In this document: in pieces, positions 10,607 to 22,439 of the stretch
How positions within the stretch are numbered: the first letter of the stretch is position 1
Layout of the letters: every line of letters starts with the position of its first letter
Origin: Otatea glauca
Lineage: Eukaryota > Streptophyta > Magnoliopsida > Poales > Poaceae
Assembly (NCBI GenBank): GCA_036346275.1
Contig: CM070728.1
Coordinates: 21,228,723 to 21,292,722 of the forward strand
Length of the DNA stretch: 64,000 bases
Reading direction: 5' to 3'
Translations under genes and position numbers: made by a program
The notes under the pieces: generated by a model
Told to the model about the DNA's origin: nothing
Databases searched by the model: none
Seen by the model: only the letters and a program-made list of their open reading frames with translations

Positions 10607-12475
10607 TCGAAAATCGCAGTTTGTGACCGTACTGCTACAACTCGAGATTTTAAACAGGTCGGTAAATCGGTCTACTTCAAAAAAAAATACAAAAAATTTG
10701 AAAAAATTATGCGACGTAAACCGGTCGAAAATCGGTGAAACCCGCTCGATTTTCGAAGAAACCGAGCGAAAATCGCTAAAAAACTGCTCTAAGGAACATT
10801 CAATTTGGTCATCGGTTTTCGGTGAAAACCGAGCGGTTTTTGATTTTTTTTTTGATTTCTTAACCCTCCAACTAACGATTTTCGAGCGATTCCTGACTCG
10901 GTATTTTCGATATTCGAATTTCGAACGATTTTTTTAAAAACGGTTTTGTAAACCCTACTCCCAACGCTCCGTCTCTCGCTCCCCCCTCTACCACGTCCTG
11001 CTAGCTCACCATTCACCTCCTCATTTTCCGTTCGGAGCGCTAGTTTCCACGCTCCCCTGCACGCGACACCCGAGATTCAAATTTCGTTTTGAATAAAATT
11101 TCGCCGATGAACGAAATCCAAAATTTCGACAAAATCTCGTTATTTTGGGCAAAGTCCGAACGAAATTCAAAAAGCAAAATTCAAATCCGGAATTTTTGGA
11201 CCAAATTTTGACAAATTTCAACTGAACAAAAAATAGTTCAACCGATGTCTAAAATTTATGAACATCAATGATGCTCCCATAACAATTTCATATGATTATC
11301 AAGTCTGAGGAATTTTTAAAAATTCGAAAATTGCTACTGTCCTGATAAGACGTTGACCGACAAGTTTGACCCGGGTGAAAAATAGTTCAAACCACGTTAG
11401 ACAATTTTGAAATTTTTTTTGCATGGTTATGATGAATCACTAATTTTCTCAAAAAAATTCAGATTATTATCAAGCTTCATGAATTTTTAAAAATTCGAAT
11501 AGTGCTACTGTCCTCTAAAAAGGCTTACCAGCAAACTTAAACAAAATGAAAATTGGTTCAAACGATGTTAGAAAATTTTGATTTTTTTTAATAGTCCTGA
11601 TATAACATTAATGTTTATATAAAATGTGTAGATGATGATAATGCTTAAATAATTTTTAAAAATTCTGACAGTGTTACGTCCTGATAAAAACCTCATAATC
11701 AATACATAGATTTGCTTTAGCAATCAAAAAAGGTTTAAAATTTTTGAAAATTTTACAGAATGTTGATATGGAAATTATTAAGATATCATAAAAATTTTGA
11801 ATTATGATCACACTCCAGTGAATTTATAAAATTTTTACAAGACACATTACCATTTATGTTCTTTTTCTTTTTGAGTTTTGAAATATAATATAACAAATGA
11901 AGTTCAATGCTTACATAGATTTGATTGACCAAACAAAAAAAATTAATTTTTTTTGAAAATATTATATAATGGTACTGAGGCAATTATTAATGTGTCATAA
12001 AAATTTTAGATCACGATCACACTCAAGAAAATTTATAAAATTCTGACAAGGTTACAGTCCCAATTATGTTTATTCAGTTTTTGATTTTTTAAAGATAACA
12101 AATAAAGTTCAATTATTTTTAAGATTTTTATGTATGATCCTAAACTACTAAAGATAGTACCATAAATTTTTCAGATCATTATCAATCTTTTACAATTTTA
12201 TAAAAATATGAAAATATTTTTGACAAAATTTTAAAATGTCTCAAAAATTCAGTTTTTCAACGAATTTTCGTATAAGATGACTTTCTTAAGGGTTATTGGA
12301 CCAAATCTGGCCCTAAAAGTTTGAAAACCGACCAAAATTCATGAAAGTTCGCGGGGGAAAAAATGAAATTTTGATACTGTAGCAATTTCAAAAAAAATAT
12401 CTGACCGGTTGTTTGGATTTCGTGGTGGCTCGAAATCCAAAATTTCGCTGAATTTCGGTGAAATTTGTATCCCTG
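10579..12475. mobile_element. H1: non-autonomous hAT-like element made of degenerate ~170-bp units
   Basis: It begins TAGGGTTTCAAAAATCG and ends in GTATCCCTG, giving inverted TAGGG/CAGGG termini of hAT type. The interior is AT-rich and made of about five degenerate units. The landmark 'ATTATCA-GCTT-TGAATTTTTAAAAATTC...GCTACTGTCCTGATAA' recurs near 11291, 11462, 11631, 11802 and 12010. No transposase ORF is present. Flanking 8-mers do not clearly match. H2 is the same family in opposite orientation. Confidence 0.65.
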
Positions 12476-13682
12476 CGCCACACAAGGCAGGGCCACATGG
12501 TTGGAGGAGTTTTAAGGAGAAGTTACGGCGTCACGTGGAGAGCTGTCCGAAGCTCCCACCCTAGTGGATGTGGTAATGGACCTCGGCCGCTCCTCCTGGC
12601 AACCTCCTTTTCTTTTACCACCCTACTAATCGAGCTTGATGGAGGCTATCAATCGTCCTTAGGCTTGACCCCCTACCCAGTGGTGACTTGAACACGTCAT
12701 ATTTGACGGTTGCCATAGCTAGAGCTCGCCAGATCTATTGCCATCATGGTTGAAGTTGGCCAAATCTGGTCATTTTGTTGCAAGATCTGCTCCGATTTGT
12801 CGCAGCTTTCTCAAATTTGTTATGGATTTATTTCTAGGTTGTTGCAACATTTTAATATCATGTGTGCAACAATCAGCAACAAACTGTATGTTGCTAGCCG
12901 TATTTTCTTCTATAAATTGATGGTTTTTGTTGCATTCTCCTTAGATGTGATGTGTCTTCTTTGATTTATTTTTGTTGCAAGTGTCTCCCAAATTGTTGCA
13001 AAATATTGAAATTATCTTTGAATATTACCACTATATTTTTTTCAAATGATGCAACATTGTAACACCACGAATTTATTCTATTCGGTTACCTAAACTAGTT
13101 TTAAACCGTACCTTAATTTTATACTTATGGTTTGTATCCAATTTCCACTAAGAATTTTTTATAGTTTCCTCAATTGTTCTTAGGATATTGAACTTCCTTT
13201 TGTTTTTAACATATTGCACTTCTTTTTAGAGTTTTGTTGCACAGATTGATTACAGTTATTATATTATTTTTTTAGCGATGTTGTATCAACGCGTACGATG
13301 GAAAGCTTCTTATAGTACGTCTAGCGCTAGTAAATTCCTTATAAAAATCGACAAGATTGCTCCTAAAAAGGTTCCCACCTAAATCACATGGCTTGTCGTA
13401 TTCATAATTTTAAAAGTATATCGACATATATGTTATACATGACTAGTTGTTCTATAGATTGTATAATATAAAGAGAAATTCAGAATCCATAGTTTTTTCT
13501 ACAGCCCCAAAGGAACATTTTTTTTCTTTGAAAGGATACACCATACGCTACACACGATTGACTTTGATTACAATACATGCATACATTTGACTTCGGGCTC
13601 TAAAATTTTGTTACATATAGTTCTTATCTTCAATGGTAACGAAGCAAGGATAAAAATAGAGTGTGAGCTTAAAGCATAATAT
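12476..13682. other. No recognised gene
   Basis: Mixed AT-rich sequence with short ORFs only (up to 77 aa), none recognisable. No splice-linked coding series was seen. Confidence 0.4.
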
Positions 13683-13685
13683 TAA

Positions 13686-13916
13686 GGCCCTGTTTGATAG
13701 AGTTCCAGATCCCAACTCCACCTCAGATCTGGAGCTTGTAGGCTAAAACAAAGTGAATTAAGTTTATATTTTTAAGCCTAAAATGTAAATAAGATGACCC
13801 ACCTAAACCTCTTTATATACCCACAACTCCAGCTCTATAAATTTCTAGAGTTAAGAATACCCTGCTCCACCAACTCCACGAATTTTAGTGGAGCTGAAGC
13901 TGTGCCAAACACCCTC
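13686..13916. mobile_element. hAT-like MITE
   Basis: Termini GGCCCTGTTTGATAGAG and GTGCCAAACACCCTC are imperfect inverted repeats of the widespread 'GGCCCTGTTTGG' grass MITE type. Subterminal AGCTCC/GGAGCT words are mirrored inside. Flanks share TAATAT (left TAATATTAA, right TAATATGT), a possible decayed target duplication. Non-coding. Confidence 0.6.
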
Positions 13917-14610
13917 TAATATGTATACAATGTACCTCTTGTCTTGTTCTATACCCTCAATCCTCACTTAAGCCTAAGAGATAGTCCTTAGATCCATATG
14001 ACCACATCGACGCGCAATCGCCTAGCTCTGTCGCCCATCTCTTAGCCGTGCAACCCCGTCGCCCCAATTGCGCGGCCCTGAGCCTAGTTCCTCACACTGC
14101 CCTATACCCAGCTCCTCGCGCCCGCTGACCGTAGCCTTGAGCCTGCCTTCACGTGCCAGCCAAGTGCACTCTCAGCTCTCCTATTCTCGTCTTTTTCGAT
14201 GATTGACCATGGGGTGGATTGGGATTTGGGAACGTGAGTGATTTGGATCTATGGATGTTAGACCATAGTTAGGCTATGTGGGCATCAGCAAAGGGCCACT
14301 TCTTCCTCTATCCTCTCTCTACTGTGCAGTCGGCTGAGGAAGGGAGCCAGCCGACGCCATGGCAACCAGGCCGAAAGGAGGTATTACCGCTGGCGTGGAG
14401 AACTGTCTCAAGCCTGATGAAACTTCCCGCTAGATTCGCGCCTAATGTCCAATAATATACAATAGTTCTCAAGATCACGGTGAATAGAATTCATTATCAT
14501 AAAAGGTTTAGCCCATTCCTCAGGTTCGCTGGGCACGACCCTTTTCCCTTAATTTTGCAGCTCAAATTCCAGTTTTTCTATTCAATGTACAGGAAGGAAA
14601 TGCCACCCAC
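13917..14610. other. No recognised gene
   Basis: Moderately GC-rich sequence with no long ORF and no recognised element. Nothing can be supported here. Confidence 0.35.
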
Positions 14611-14944
14611 CTTCGCTGCGCATTTTTGTGTCCGTATCTGTACGTCAACTTAACTTTGGCTTGGCATGGCATGGCAAATGGGAGCACCACAAATATATAT
14701 GTACTTTTATATGTCATCAAACTTCAATCATACATTGAATGGAACAAGATGCTTAATTGGACAAGTGTATAATTCCCCTTCGCTGCGCATTTTTGTGTTC
14801 GTATCTGTACGTCAACTTAACTTTGGCTTGGCATGGCATGCCAAATGGGAGCACCACAAATATATATGTACTTTTATATGCCATCAAACTTCAATCATAC
14901 ATTGAATGGAACAAGATGCTTAATTGGACTAGAATATAATTCCC
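14611..14944. repeat. Tandem duplication of 167 bp
   Basis: The unit starting CTTCGCTGCGCATTTTTGTG at 14611 repeats at 14778 with very few changes (for example GGCATGGCAAATG versus GGCATGCCAAATG). Two copies, head to tail. No coding role. The high identity points to a recent event. Confidence 0.9.
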
Positions 14945-15156
14945 CAAAAAAATCATTGGGCTAAATAACTACCAGCAGCTGATATCTCCAATTAACCCCC
15001 TGAATGCGGTGGGAGTTATAAAATGCAGAGCAATCTTTGAATGTCATTTCAAAGCAAACATGCTTTCGTGCTATCGGACAAAACTAGCAACTCAAATTTT
15101 GACCTCACCAAATCATTTTACGTACAAATGTAAGCTCATCTCGACGGTTAAGGTTG

Positions 15157-15252
15157 CTTGTTAATGTACAGAATAGCGTATGTCTGGTTCCGAGTGAAGT
15201 CAGCTCGTTAATGTACAGAATAACGTATGTCTGGTTCCGAGTGAAGTCAGCT
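15157..15252. repeat. Tandem duplication of 47 bp
   Basis: TTAATGTACAGAATA-CGTATG through CGAGTGAAGTCAGCT occurs at 15161 and 15208, two copies differing at one or two bases. Confidence 0.9.
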
Positions 15253-15780
15253 GGGGATTTTAGGGTAAGGTAGACTTGGAGAGTGCAGTGAAGAGGGCTA
15301 GTTGTTTAGGACACAACTGAAATTTGCTGTTTCTGATTATGTTTGTATGAATAGATGGGTGAAACAAATAAGATGAGGCCCGGGAACCGGTCGGCCGCGG
15401 CGCAGTTTTGCAGATCGAAGTTTCATGCGCACGCCGCGTGTGGGGACAGAGGAGTTCATGGCGACGTGATCTAGCTTCCCGCTCGGTGTTTGCGTGTCCA
15501 AAGCTTTTCCCTCTTGCACATTTCATTTTTAATCTAGTCTTAATACAAATACAATTATAAAAATAACTCTTATACCGTAGAAGCAGGTGGTACATGTTGC
15601 CAACGCTTTCGTAATAGAGGAGAGGACTATGATTATGTTACTAAATTTGTAAAAAAAAAATAGGGGTGCCACGGCTGAGTCAACTAACGCATCCACAACA
15701 CAACACATGGGCATGTGCTTGTGCCGCCCGCTGCCTTCCTCACCGAGCCTCCTCGCCTTAGCTGCACTGACTGGCCCGTG
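15253..15780. other. No recognised gene
   Basis: Intergenic sequence that may include the left end of the hAT element whose transposase starts at 16363. I could not locate a terminal inverted repeat. Confidence 0.35.
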
Positions 15781-16362
15781 TCACCCTGCCGCATGCGACG
15801 CTCGCCCGCCGCGGCCCACGGCAAATCTGCGGTGCCTGCGCGGCGCGTCGCGTCATCTTCGTTCCCAGATCGCGCCCAACCAGCCCGTGTTCGGGCAGGC
15901 GAAGCGGCGGCGGCGCCCGGCCCCCAATTCGTGGGTCCCACCCAATGGCGATCACCCGATTACGATACTGCGGTATACAAGGCGTCGATCGATCATCGAT
16001 GCAATAGAAAACGAACGACGGCCGCGAATCGCGCGACACACACACGTACTATCTCCCGATCGATCACTATCAGGCGACAGGCGGCGACACCCAGCGCTCT
16101 CACCTCTCAGTTCTCTCTGACTCTCCGCTCGGCCGCTCCACGGCGGACCATTTGCCTTTGTTTACCGATTTCAGCAGCGAGGAGAGGCAGCGCCAGTGCA
16201 GACGCCGATCACGGGTTCAACCGTCAGGTCCTAGGTACTAGTTTAAATGTTTAATTAATCTACTAGTTTATTTATCCTTTTTTAATTCTTCTAGTAACAT
16301 GCATGCTTAACAACTTATGCGATTATTATTTTTACTGATTCCTTGTAGATTGTTGTCGTCGT

Positions 16363-17231
16363 CATGACGCCTAGGAAATATGCATCTGGTAGCCAAAAAC
16401 GAAAAAAAGGAAAGACACAGAGGATTTTGTACTATCACAGAAAGGAGCCATGAATAAATTTCTTAAGAAGGATACGGAAAATTCAAGAAACGAAAATGAA
16501 TTGGCAATAGTGCTTGTGGAGCTGGTGGAGGAATAAATTGGTGGGAATTCAGAAGAATAAATTGGTGGGAATTCAGAAGAACGAGGTGAGAAAGATTTTG
16601 ATGGCATCATTTCCAGTAAAGCGTCGCTCTCTTAGAAAAAAATATTTTGATGAAAATGATTGCAGTAGTGAAGCAAATCTACAAGGTGAGAAAGATTTTG
16701 AAGTTAATTACTTTTTGGTTATGCTTGATATGGCAAACAGTTCATTGAAAAATAGATTTGAGGAACTCCAAGTATTCAATGGTATATTTGGGCCTCTTCT
16801 GAACTCAACGTCATTGAAATCATTGGATCACATTGAACTTGAGAATTATTGTACTAAGTTGGCAAAATCTTTCTCTGTTGATGACTCATTTGATTTTGAG
16901 GAAAATAATCTGATATCAGAGCTAAGAATATTGCAAATGACCTTGCGGATAGATCAATGTCGCTATGGAAATTTTTGAGTTTGTCGAAGTGGATTGCTAT
17001 CCTAACATATTTGTTGCTTATCGATATTATTTACTATACAGAATCGTGGCATCGGTGAAAGGAGTTTCTCGAAGCTGAAATTATTGAAGAATTATTTGAG
17101 GTCTACAATGTCTCAAGAAAGGTTAAACGGTCTAGTAACTTTATGTATTGAGAAGAAATTGTTAGATGATATTAATGTTGAAGCCATTATTGATGATTTT
17201 GCATTTAGAAATGTTAGAAGACATTTTTGAA
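16363..17231 (+). pseudogene. hAT transposase (TTF/MYM-type) relic with internal deletion
   Basis: The N-terminus MTPRKYASGSQKRKKG and the following NKFLKKDTENSRNENELAIV match the start of the plant 'zinc finger MYM-type protein 1-like' hAT transposases. From 16514 the frame jumps to the C-terminal half (FEELQVFNGIFGPLLNS, ENYCTKLAKSF), then the hAT dimerisation region (SFSKLKLLKNYLRSTMSQER, LCIEKKLLDDI) ends at 17231. The central catalytic part is missing and at least two frameshifts or stops are present. The GC-rich block 15780-16220 followed by a probable intron (to about 16348) is likely its 5' leader. A terminus CCCTAGGCCCTG ends at 17400. Confidence 0.8.
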
Positions 17232-17400
17232 GGCGATGTCTACAAAATATTTGAGGTAAATAATCTTATTTTTATACATTTTTTTGTTGTTCATCATTTT
17301 TTTACAATATATTAAATCATTTCAGTTGATATATAATATTACAAAAAAAATTAGTACTTTTGTTATGGAGCCTCCGTTTATAATCCCGCCCTAGGCCCTG

Positions 17401-17828
17401 AAAACTCAGTAATGGCCCTGCGGCGCTCGGGCCACGCTTGTGCTCGGCGTGGACTGATTTTGTGTGGAAACGACGTCCTGCGCGGCCGAGCCGCGGCTAC
17501 ATTTTTGTGCCGTTGCTCTTGTCTTGGACGTGCGCGGAGCTTGGTGATTCGCGTTGCGCACGGCCGCGGCAACAGGTTTTGCCTGCCAAATGCGATAGAG
17601 CTGCTGTAGAAGGTCCGAGCCAACGTGTTCAGCTCGAGCGCTGGAGCCCGGTGGTGGTCGGTTACAACTAACGTTCAGCACGTGTATTGTACGCATACTT
17701 CGGCGTGTATGACGGTGAGTAAATTATTCGTGTGCTGTGCATCCGGATGTACCCTCTTATCTTAAAAAAATGCAAGTAACAAATGGTTACACCATTGTAG
17801 CAAATCGTCGGCCATACAACATACAGAC
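17401..17828. other. No recognised gene
   Basis: GC-rich at 17405-17660 with overlapping ORFs on both strands (up to 96 aa), none recognisable. Probably composition-driven. Confidence 0.35.
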
Positions 17829-19267
17829 CAGGGTTAAAATCTCGTCGAAATTTCATGAGATCTCCTCGAGATCTTGGTTTTCGGACGCGGACGAATTTTG
17901 AAATACTGGCCGAAGTAAAAAAATTCAAACAAATTTAAATTGCTACAGTATCTTAAAAATCTTGGCGAGATCTCAGGTTTTTTTACCAGTTTTTGGTCCA
18001 ATAACCCTTAAGAAAGTCATCTCTTATGAATTTTTTTCAAAAAACTGAATTTTTAAGACATTTTTTAAATATTGCAGAAACACTGTTGGTTTTTTATAAA
18101 ATTGTACATGCATTATCATGATGTGAAAAATTTATGGTACCATCCTAAGAAGTGTAGGATCATATATAAAATTTTTAAAAATAATTTAAATTCATTTTTT
18201 ATTTTAAAAAAAAATAGAATGAACATAATTGAGACAGTAACCTTGTCAAAATTTTATAAATTTTCTCGAGTGTGATCATGATCCAAAATTTTTATGAGAG
18301 CTTAATAATTTCCTAATTACCATTCTATGAAATGTTCAAAAAAATTTAATTTTTTTTGTTTGCTCAATGAAATCTATGTATGCATTGAACTTCATTTGTT
18401 ATATTTCAAAAATCAAAACAGAAAGAACATAAATGGTATAATGCACTTGTAAGAATTTTATAAATTCACTGGAGTGTGATAATAATTTAAAACTTTTGTG
18501 AGACCTTAAGCGTTTCCTTAGAACCCTTCTGCAAAATTTTAAAAAAATTTAAACCTTTTTTGGTTGCTAAAGCAAATCTATATATTGATCATCAGACTTT
18601 TATCAGGACGTAGCACTATCAGAATTTTTTGAACTTCTTAAAGATTGATCATCAAATGAAAAATTTATAGAAACATTAATGATACATCAGGACCATAAAA
18701 AAAATTCAAAATTTTATAACGTGATTTTTACCATTTTTCATTTGGTTGAAGTTTGTCGGTAAGGCTTTTATCGGGATAGTAGCACTTTCCGAATTTTTAA
18801 AAATCAATGAAGCTTGATAATCATCTGAAAATTTTATGGGAACATTAGCGCTGCATCATAACCATGAAAAAAATTTCAGAATTTTCTAACGTGGTTTGTT
18901 TCATTTTTCATTCGGTTCAAACTTGCCGGTCAGCGTTTTATCAGGACAGTAGCAATGTTTGAATTTTTAAAAATTCATCGGATTTTATAATCATCTGAAA
19001 TTTTTATGGGAACATAAATGATGTGTCTGAAACCTACAAAAAAATTCAATTTTTTTTGACGTCGTTCGAGCCATTTTTCTCTCGGTGCAATTTTCCCGAG
19101 ATCTCGGTAAAACCGGTCGAAATTTCGGTTTTCTTGGTAGAAAAAAATCTGGATGAATTTTTATTTTTGTATTTTGTCCAAGATTTATCCGAAATTTTTA
19201 AATATCACCGAGATTTTATTCTCTGACCATGACAAGATTTAAAGCGAAAACGAGATTTCAATCTTTG
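17829..19267. mobile_element. H2: hAT-like element, same family as H1, inverted
   Basis: The left end CAGGGTTAAAATCTCG matches the reverse complement of the right end (CAAAGATTGAAATCTCG). Flanking 8-mers are ATACAGAC (17821-17828) and ATTCACAC (19268-19275), 6 of 8 matching, consistent with an aged hAT target duplication. Internal ~165-170-bp units (landmarks near 18641, 18811, 18976) correspond to H1 units in reverse. No ORF of note. Confidence 0.7.
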
Positions 19268-19619
19268 ATTCACACCACATATGACGTGGATGCACTTCCG
19301 TGGCTGTTCAGCAGTTGCCGTTTAGGATTGACTCAAAAATAGTTCGGATATCTATCTGATGACACACACTTTTAAGGCCCGTTTGGCCGAATGCCGGCCC
19401 ATCTACGCAGTCGTTTTGTTTGGTTGGACAACAATCCCCACTCAAGTAGATGAACGGAGACTTTACTTTAAATTTTCTACTCACATAAATTCTAGTGGAG
19501 AATGAACCTCTTAAACAAAGTCTAATTATGCCATTGAAATGACACGGTGATCTCATCTCTCATCTCCTACTAGCACAATTGAAACTTCGTCGCAGAGGAA
19601 CACAGTCAAAATTCAACAC
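19268..19619. other. No gene; possible MITE fragment
   Basis: AAGGCCCGTTTGGCCGAATG near 19375 resembles a hAT/PIF-type MITE end, but no mirrored end was found. Confidence 0.3.
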
Positions 19620-20403
19620 TCATGTGAAGTTATATCCCGATCTTTCGATGAGAGCGATAACTATCGATTTGGTGGAACCGATTTTGACGATCCGACTACA
19701 ACGTACGACGACGATGCGTCTTAGCAATCGCTAAACCAACTCCAGAGTGTTATTGATCTTGCCGTGGCACGATCAACCTGAACACGAGTTTCAATTCCTG
19801 CAAGCAACCGAAGAACAAGCAAGAACAATAGTAAAAATAATCTGAAATTGCGAATAAGAATTGAAGACCAAAATAAGGTAGGGTTCTATTGAAGGTCTTG
19901 ACAAGGTGGCTGTCCAGCACAACTCGAAGACGCAAAAGTTTGCACTTGGCTAAACTAATCAAACAAAATCCAAGTGTTTAAAGCGGCGGCTACTGAGTTT
20001 ATAAGAGAGATGGACGTGAGAGGGACGTCCTAGGGTTGTGTGCAGCCAGGGGGGCGCACACAACTTGGGCTTGGGCCCCCACACGCTTACAAGGCCCGAA
20101 ACAGCCAAAAACAATATTATAGTATATTATTTTGATAATTCTGACTGATCTACGTTTAATCTGGAGCTGAGATTAGATCTATTGGAAATATCTCGTTGTA
20201 AGATTTCAATCAAGTCCAATATCACCCAAATCGGAGTCCGTATGCAAAAGTTATTCATATTTGAAGTCGGTGCTGTCTCAGAAGGCCGAATTGGATTCCA
20301 GAACGTGATGGAATTGATCTCTCTCTCTTCTTGGCCCGTGGATGATGTGTTGGAGTTGGCACAACCAAATGTGGTCATATCCGTAGTAGTGATGTCCTCA
20401 TCA
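19620..20403 (-). repeat. 3' LTR of the gag-only element
   Basis: 784 bp. It is preceded by the polypurine tract. The terminal CATCA has decayed to CATGA. Confidence 0.85.
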
Positions 20404-20513
20404 TCCTCTCTTTCTTGAATTTGAGTCATCCTCGACTCATGCTCAGCTTTTAGCTTGTCCTCAACAAAAAATATTCTCATCTGAAAATCATCCACAAAGC
20501 TCAATATTTCTTT

Positions 20514-22414
20514 TCAGCATATAAAGGCATGTTGAAAGCTAGCACTCTTGGATACTTCCTCCCCTCCGTGAAGGAAAACCATCCTAGTAGATGTAGACGA
20601 TGAAGAAGAGGATGATGTAAAGTGTCGCCAAACTGATATAGCGTTGTTCATATCTAGGACGAGCATAGTCTCATCATTCTCCCTTTCTTGAATTGGAGTC
20701 GTCCTCGACTCCATCACATTCTCCTGCAAAATGTTAGTAGCGACAAAGAGCAAAGCAACATGCATATCTTTTGTGATCAAATCAATGGCTTGTGAATCAC
20801 AATCACCCAAACACTCCCTTTCTTGAAAATTATCATATAGATTATAACCGATGAGTAGGGTACTTGATATGATATTATAATTATCAAATTGATCACAATG
20901 TTGCATAGGACATAGAGATTTCAGATCTGAACAAATGTATAATCTATGCATTTTGTACTCTCCTTTATCATTATGTTTGCCAAGAACATGAAAAATATTT
21001 CGCAATAACCATGGCAAATCAGAATTCACAAAAATCTTCTCCTTGAAACTATCTAGATCACACAGAACATCAAATTCAATGTAACCTAAAGTATTTAAAG
21101 AAGACATCAATTTAAGCTCATCTTCTTCCCTAGCAATGTGAATAATATGTTTATGTTCAGCGCAAATGTTTAGTTCAAATATAAATGTTTCATGTTCATT
21201 CACTAGTTGTGGCGTGGATATAAGTGAAGCATTATCACACAACTCTTCTTTATCACCATGAATAGCAAGCAAATCAGCAATGGGTTCTATTAATAGTTGC
21301 TCTACGATAGCATGATTCATAGACAGTTTTATCTCTTCAAAATGATTTTCACCATGTATACAGTCCATACCTTTTACATTACCTTCTAAATCATTCTCAG
21401 TGGTTGTAGGAGCAACTTCAATTTCCAACTCTTCACATACGTATGGAGCAGCAAAGATCTCCTCTTTCTGCACATTTTCTTCTTCATTCTTTTCCCAATG
21501 GTGCTCACTTTTCTGCAACATGTTAGCTACAATAGAAGGTGCAACAATGGGCACCTCAAAGGAAGCTAAAGGCTCTCTCAAAGATTCAGCAAGCATGTTT
21601 TCAGCTCTACAAGCACATTTAATCAATTCTGAAAGACAACTATATGTTTCACCAACAAGAACATCCTGAATTTTATGATTAAGTCCACGTATGAACCTAA
21701 GCTCAGTAGCTTCTTCACATTCTTGTAAACCACAACGCAACAAATAATTTTACAAATCGTGAAAGTATTCTATAACAGTTTTAGAAACTTGTTTTGAGCG
21801 TTGAAGTTTAGTAAGCAAATATTCAGTATCATATTCAGGAACATAATAATTTCTCATAAGTCTTTTCATGGCATTCCAAGTTTTAGGTTTTTTATCATGT
21901 CTAGATATATGCTTCCACCAATATATTGCACCTGACGTTAACACTTGAACTATGGCACTAATCTTTTGGTTTTCAGATAAGTCATAGTTTGCAAATTCTT
22001 TATCTACCGCAATATCCCAATTAATATATGCATTAGGATCGACCTTTCCACCAAAAGGAGGCAATTCAAACTTGATTTTACCTTGTTCATCATCAGTTGA
22101 TGAACCCGTGGCGATGTGTGGTGGGGCGATCGAGGCGCGGGTCCATCTTGGGAAGCCGGGCAAGCAATGGGAACCCGTTGTGCACGTAGTACACCATTGT
22201 TGTTGTTTAGGAGATGAGGCGGAGGATGGAAGTTCAGAGCAGCAGCTACAAGCATATCAAGTCTAGACAAAATAGTAGCAAGGGTAGTGTTAGCAACTCC
22301 CCGAGCGGACTCGATGGACGAGATGGTCTTCTTGCGCGACATTCGCTCATTAGTGAGTCGTACATTGTCCTTCGTGCGTGGAGAATGATGCAGTGAACTC
22401 TTGGCACCTGACAT
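20514..22414 (-). pseudogene. Retrotransposon gag, Ty3-gypsy type, with one frameshift and one stop
   Basis: The protein begins MSGAKSSLHHSPRTKDNV at 22414. Near 22110 the frame shifts, then the gag core follows: PPFGGKVDPNAYINWD, VLTSGAIYWWKHI, TWNAMKRLMRNYYVPEY, LQRSKQVSKTVIEYFHDL. This is the Retrotrans_gag pattern (PPF-G--DP-AYL-WE, W-MK--MR--FVP-HY, L-RL-QGSKSVEEY). A stop at about 21750 interrupts it. The next frame (21743-20514, 409 aa) continues with ECEEATELRFIRGLNHKI and a long acidic, poorly conserved tail ending in a Ser run. No CCHC knuckle or protease motif is visible. With two lesions it is probably not translated whole. Confidence 0.75.
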
Positions 22415-22439
22415 GGTTAGTAGCAAAAAGGGAAACACA

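Noticed and set aside
17378..17696. Minus-strand ORFs of 81-96 aa
   Set aside because: GC-rich, mutually overlapping, unrecognisable, no splice support.
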